From: an uncultured Collinsella sp.
GTDB taxonomy: Bacteria > Actinomycetota > Coriobacteriia > Coriobacteriales > Coriobacteriaceae
Direction: 5' to 3'
Assembly (NCBI GenBank): GCA_902489295.1
Contig: CABTZM010000022.1
Span: 1-17,444, forward strand
Length of the DNA stretch: 17,444 nucleotides
The notes below the pieces were generated by a model. It did not search any database and was not told the DNA's origin. It was given only the letters and a program-made list of their open reading frames with translations. The position numbers and the translations under genes were made by a program. Each line of letters opens with the position of its first letter. The first letter of the stretch is position 1. This document shows positions 13,887 through 17,444 of the stretch, one piece after another.

Positions 13887-15382
13887 GAGTTTCTCCTTTG
13901 GGACGTGTCGCTGGCGTTAAACGGAATGGATGCCGTAAGCGTAAAGGGCGGGGTGGCGTGGACCTCTAGGCTGCCACCCAGATCTTGCGCGACATGCCTC
14001 ATACCTGGGATTCCCGTTCCCTCGCGATACGATACGGGGGCCGGGGACCCGTCGTTAGAAATCGTCATGTGCGCGACGGCGTCAGCATCCGTCCTCTCCT
14101 GCCACAAGCGCACATGGACCCGATGCGCCTGCGCATGCTTGGTGGCGTTGGTCGAGGCCTCGCGGATAATCTGCAAAAAGGCAGCGGCGACACGCGCGTC
14201 CTCAGGCAGCGCACCCTCAACATCGATCTGCACGCTCACCAGGCCAAAAGCATGGACGATATCGCCCAGTTGCTCTGCCGGTTCGGTGTCGCCCCCGCTG
14301 CGCAGATCGGCAGCGATTGAGCGCAGCAGCGGATCGATCTGCTCGAGCGACTCGTCGTCAAGGCGACCCTCCTCCAGATAGCGATGGAGGATGGACAGGC
14401 GCTGACCGATTACATCGTGCACGCGGGCGCGCATGCGCAGGTAGGCAGCATTGTCGGCGACCTTTTTGACCTCTTCGATCTGCGCTTGAAGTTCTTGGCC
14501 CGCAAGCTCGAGCAGTCGATTGGCATGCGCCAGGCGGTCATGGGCATGTGCGTACTCCGTCACGTCCAAGCCGATGATTCGCTCCAAGGGGCGACCCGAA
14601 ACCATAACGGCATCGCACACAAACAGGCGAATCTCGGAGGGAGAAACCTCGACCACCGCGCGCGCCTCGCCAAAGCGATCCAGGTCGATTCGAACGCGGT
14701 TTTTGCTGCTCTCGGGCATCTTAGCACTGAGCCTTCGAAGGCCGTTCCACGTGTCGCTCATATCGTGCAAGTCGGTGGGCATATGAAGCTCCACCAGGTT
14801 TTTGCGCATGCAGCGGTTCATGAGCAGTGGACGGCCCCTCGAGTCCAGATACAGGATGCCCACGGGAATCACGTTGATGGTTTCAATCGTCGAGAACGCG
14901 GTGATATCCTCTTGGCGGTTACGGACGTCCATCAAGAGCGCCGCGACGGAACGGAACAGGAAGAACGCTCCCTCTGCGATAAGGACAACGGCCCACACCG
15001 AGCCCATGGCAAAAACCACCGGCGGTGTCACGGCGCCAACAAGCAGCAGCTCGGCCAGCATGACAGGGCGACGATAGCGCACCATAAGGACCACGCCATA
15101 GACAAAGATCGCGGCATTGAGCCACAGCACTCCGCCCATTGCCCTGGCGCAAACGTCAAGCGGCGCCACCAGATACGAGCCAGACGACGCGAATAAGATG
15201 AGCGCCGAAATCATCAGGTGAAGCACAAGGCTCGTCTCGTAGGCGCAAATCACCTTACGGTTATAGGACGAGCGGCGCGATGCGATGAGCGGGACGTGGA
15301 TCATCTGCAGACACGCAGCCAGGGCAAAGACAACATCGAGCGCAACGATTTGGGGAAGGATGAACGAAATCTGCATCGTCAC
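13883..15382 (-). CDS. Sensor histidine kinase of the NarX/DesK (HPK7) type
   Basis: A 499-residue membrane kinase. About five hydrophobic helices occupy residues 1-160, followed by a PAS-like region near 165-285 (ITAFSTIETINVIPVGILYLDSRGR is the expected PAS entry, described rather than matched). A coiled segment leads to the dimerisation box with phospho-acceptor His322 in RVHDVIGQRLSIL, typical of HPK7 kinases. The ATPase domain shows the N-box EASTNATKHA, ISNDGS and the glycine-rich GTGIPGMRHVAQDLGG, all intact. The start is a GTG at 15382 overlapping the upstream stop by four bases (GTGA); an ATG at 15376 would work equally well. It should phosphorylate the response regulator that follows with a four-base overlap. 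The ligand is unknown. Confidence 0.93.
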   Translation of the reverse strand: MTMQISFILPQIVALDVVFALAACLQMIHVPLIASRRSSYNRKVICAYETSLVLHLMISALILFASSGSYLVAPLDVCARAMGGVLWLNAAIFVYGVVLMVRYRRPVMLAELLLVGAVTPPVVFAMGSVWAVVLIAEGAFFLFRSVAALLMDVRNRQEDITAFSTIETINVIPVGILYLDSRGRPLLMNRCMRKNLVELHMPTDLHDMSDTWNGLRRLSAKMPESSKNRVRIDLDRFGEARAVVEVSPSEIRLFVCDAVMVSGRPLERIIGLDVTEYAHAHDRLAHANRLLELAGQELQAQIEEVKKVADNAAYLRMRARVHDVIGQRLSILHRYLEEGRLDDESLEQIDPLLRSIAADLRSGGDTEPAEQLGDIVHAFGLVSVQIDVEGALPEDARVAAAFLQIIREASTNATKHAQAHRVHVRLWQERTDADAVAHMTISNDGSPAPVSYREGTGIPGMRHVAQDLGGSLEVHATPPFTLTASIPFNASDTSQRRNS

Positions 15383-17262
15383 TCACCCGCCCTCGGCATC
15401 AAGACGATCATGCGCAGCTGGCCGGGCTCGCCCTCAAGGCGGTATGCCACGTTGCGCCCATGCAGAGCGCTTTCGAGCTCTTGCGCAGCGGGCGTCTGCG
15501 AAAGATCTTCATCATCGTTGGAAAAAAGCGTGGCGCGCAGCTCGACACTGCACCGGTCATGGTCGCCCAAGTGATACATAAGCGCCGGATGGTCGGTGGT
15601 GTAGGCAAAAAACGCAAAGTCATACACGCAGTCGTACAGGGCGCTTACCGTACTGGCGTGCATCGGGCGCCGTATGGCGATAATCGAGGCGCAATCGACA
15701 TCGATGGTGCGCAGGTCACTTGCAAGCTCGTTGGCGATGAGCTGAATGCGGTCGCGGTCAAAACCGCTCTCCCCGTGCTGTGCCAACGTGAGCGACCCCT
15801 TGCGTTTGCAATAGGCGACGAGCATCTTGGCGCGCTGCAGCATGCGGTAACGCTCGTGCGAAGATGCCTCATCGGTCAACGGCGGCAGCGAGCTCAGCAG
15901 GTCGTACATCCCTTCGAGCGCACGGGCAAGCGCTTGGTCCACGTCTTGGACCAGTAAGGTCTCGGCCTCTTGGTCTGCCAAATGTGTCTTAAGGTCGTAG
16001 TCGGCGGCAAGCAGCTCATTTTGGCGTTGCAGCTCCATGCGACGATGCGCCAGTTCGCGATTGAGTTCGTTGAGCTCCGAGACGTCCTGGGCAAGGAGAG
16101 CCGATCCACCCAGCAGCGGAAAGGCGCGATACATTACATCGGGATCGGACGCCACGGCAAAGGCGTGAGCGTGCCCGTGCTCTTGGACCCGCAACTCCTC
16201 ACGCACGCCTACCGGCATTGGCTTTGACACCGGCGTGACATAGACTTCCTGCAGGTCACGCGTTAGAACTTTGAGGTCAAGCGGCAAGGTGCCGAAAATA
16301 CCGGCGATATCGTGGTACGACGGGATGACACCGCAATCGAGACAGATTTCCATCGCCACCACGCACAGGACGCAGTAGACAAGTGAAAAATTAAGCCTCC
16401 ATGCCCAGGGCACACGCAGCGCATATGAAATGGCAAAGAACGCGGCACCCAACAAAACAAGCGCCGCCGTGCCCGAGAAACGTTGGATGCGAAAGGACGA
16501 GGACCGGCCCACCAGGATAAAAAAGGCCACGAAGTTAAAGGCCGTCCACGCTAAGACGGCGAAATAGCCCCAGCCGTACGTATAATCGTTGCTCCAGGTG
16601 TCGCTTGCACGGTCAAAGTGGAATACCTGCCGGTGGAAATCGTTGGTGAGCACAAAACCGATAAGTAGGATGGCCACGACCCACAGGATGCTGCGATAGC
16701 GACGCCCCATACGGTGCTGTTCCACGCCCGCGAGGCGCAGGCCGCACAGCTGGTAGAGCAGCGGAATGAGCGTCATGGGCACGTAGTACAGGTACCACAG
16801 GATCGTGGCGTAGACCGGTGTGAACGACTTGTATTTGAGGATGACCTCAATCATCCAGAGGGCACAGATGGTGGCGACGGCAACAAGGCGGCGGCGCAAC
16901 ACATAGTCCAAACAGCGTAGATAGACCGATACACCCCAGATCGAAAATATAATTGCGGCGACAAGCAACGGGAGAGAGCTCGAGTGGACGAGCGCATCCA
17001 CGACCTCTTCGGACACCTCGCTATAGGCGGGCACGGCGTTGGAAAGCTTGGGGTCGGAGGCAAACAGCGCCGGCAAGACTGCCAAAAGCATGAGGAACAG
17101 CGCGGTGATGGCGCCGGCGATAGCAAAGACGCGGTGACGGTACACCTGATGTGTTATGCCAACAAGGAATCGCGGCATGGCGAAGAGCCTGCCGCCCCTG
17201 GGATCCGCCACGGGTGCGGATCGGGCGGTCGCGTGGCCGATATGTCGCTCGCGGGTACCCAT
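15379..17262 (-). CDS. Eight-helix kinase-like sensor lacking a clear phosphoacceptor histidine
   Basis: A protein of up to 627 residues. One helix at ~44-67, an outside loop of about 28 residues, then seven helices up to ~320 resemble the N-terminal 7TM region of some histidine kinases. A cytoplasmic part follows: a possible PAS-like segment, a long coiled coil (~390-455; LNELNRELAHRRMELQRQNE) and a C-terminal ~170 residues arranged like a divergent kinase (LQRAKMLVAYCKRKGSL, then SALYDCVYDFAFFAY where an ATPase N-box would be). I see neither an H-box nor N, G1 or G2 boxes. It is probably a divergent or inactive kinase that senses a signal and acts on the next kinase. The start is uncertain: the ATG at 17262 has no ribosome site, while the ATG at 17178 (599 residues) has a weak AGG-type site and begins just before the first helix. 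It overlaps the next gene by four bases. Confidence 0.8.
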   Translation of the reverse strand: MGTRERHIGHATARSAPVADPRGGRLFAMPRFLVGITHQVYRHRVFAIAGAITALFLMLLAVLPALFASDPKLSNAVPAYSEVSEEVVDALVHSSSLPLLVAAIIFSIWGVSVYLRCLDYVLRRRLVAVATICALWMIEVILKYKSFTPVYATILWYLYYVPMTLIPLLYQLCGLRLAGVEQHRMGRRYRSILWVVAILLIGFVLTNDFHRQVFHFDRASDTWSNDYTYGWGYFAVLAWTAFNFVAFFILVGRSSSFRIQRFSGTAALVLLGAAFFAISYALRVPWAWRLNFSLVYCVLCVVAMEICLDCGVIPSYHDIAGIFGTLPLDLKVLTRDLQEVYVTPVSKPMPVGVREELRVQEHGHAHAFAVASDPDVMYRAFPLLGGSALLAQDVSELNELNRELAHRRMELQRQNELLAADYDLKTHLADQEAETLLVQDVDQALARALEGMYDLLSSLPPLTDEASSHERYRMLQRAKMLVAYCKRKGSLTLAQHGESGFDRDRIQLIANELASDLRTIDVDCASIIAIRRPMHASTVSALYDCVYDFAFFAYTTDHPALMYHLGDHDRCSVELRATLFSNDDEDLSQTPAAQELESALHGRNVAYRLEGEPGQLRMIVLMPRAGE

Positions 17263-17444
17263 AGTGCTTTTAGTGTACCGACAGGCGGGCCCAAAAAGCG
17301 GGCCACATGTCCCAAAATCCGCCGACGGCGAGGGATGTCGCCAGCGACTAGTCGTTTAAGAACGTCCCCAATGACTAAGACAAAACGAGCGAGGATTTTT
17401 GGACGCCCAAATGGCGAGAGTGGATAATCTCCCACTTTGAGCCC
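17263..17444. other. Intergenic region upstream of the signalling operon
   Basis: No convincing gene is present. It should hold the promoter of the minus-strand signalling operon; TACACT at 17278-17273 on the minus strand could be a -10 box very close to the upstream start codon, but I find no good -35. It also holds the 37-bp repeat copy 2, a GGGCCACATGTCCCA motif at 17300-17314, and a short imperfect palindrome near 17420-17437 (AGTGGATAATCTCCCACT). Confidence 0.5.
17341..17377. repeat. 37-bp dispersed repeat, copy 2
   Basis: Matches 8534-8570 at 36 of 37 positions. The single difference (G at 17354 for A at 8547) falls in the inverted-repeat arm and turns an A-T pair into a G-T pair, so the hairpin is kept. 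Confidence 0.85.

Overview
The window looks like chromosomal DNA from a Coriobacteriia gut actinobacterium, most likely Collinsella or a close relative. The reasons are the high-GC, C-ending codon use, a LuxR regulator fused to a 12-helix membrane domain, a DUF4428/zinc-ribbon/SPFH cluster, and many hairpin-type intergenic repeats. This assignment is inference from gene types; no rRNA or other marker gene is present. I see eleven protein genes and no tRNA, rRNA, CRISPR array, transposase or phage gene.

Left part (1-5000), all on the minus strand: a membrane-anchored LuxR-type regulator (42-1586), a 356-base gap carrying two large inverted repeats of one family, a DUF4038/GH140-like glycoside hydrolase (1943-3256), and a glucose-superfamily PTS EIIBC permease (3467-4894) that ends in a strong hairpin terminator. 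The PTS gene is divergent from an alpha/beta hydrolase (5385-6722, plus strand). The 490-base region between them is unusually AT-rich and holds at least ten TGTTTA(C/G)-type half-sites, two of which form perfect inverted repeats; it is probably the operator region of a sugar regulator. A DUF1593 nucleoside-hydrolase-like protein (6987-8498) follows after a 123-base hairpin with perfect 28-bp outer arms. Because none of these enzymes has a signal peptide, the group looks like an import-then-degrade locus: PTS uptake of a small glycoside, then cytoplasmic glycosidase and esterase steps. The substrate is unknown.

Middle part (8500-13230), plus strand: after a gap with two more repeat elements comes a four-gene operon-like run. 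It contains a DUF4428 protein with two zinc ribbons, a YdjG-like double zinc-ribbon membrane protein, a YdjI-like SPFH protein with two C-terminal zinc ribbons, and a lipoprotein. The YdjG/YdjI pair belongs to the group of genes that accompany PspA-like proteins in envelope-stress systems, but no PspA or YdjH homologue lies in the window. Two hairpins close this block against the convergent signalling operon.

Right part (13263-17262), minus strand: an overlapping three-gene signalling operon made of an 8-helix kinase-like sensor without a recognisable phosphoacceptor histidine, a five-helix sensor histidine kinase of the NarX/DesK (HPK7) type, and a NarL-type response regulator. Each junction is a 4-base stop/start overlap. 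The last 180 bases are intergenic and contain a near-identical copy of a 37-bp repeat also found at 8534.
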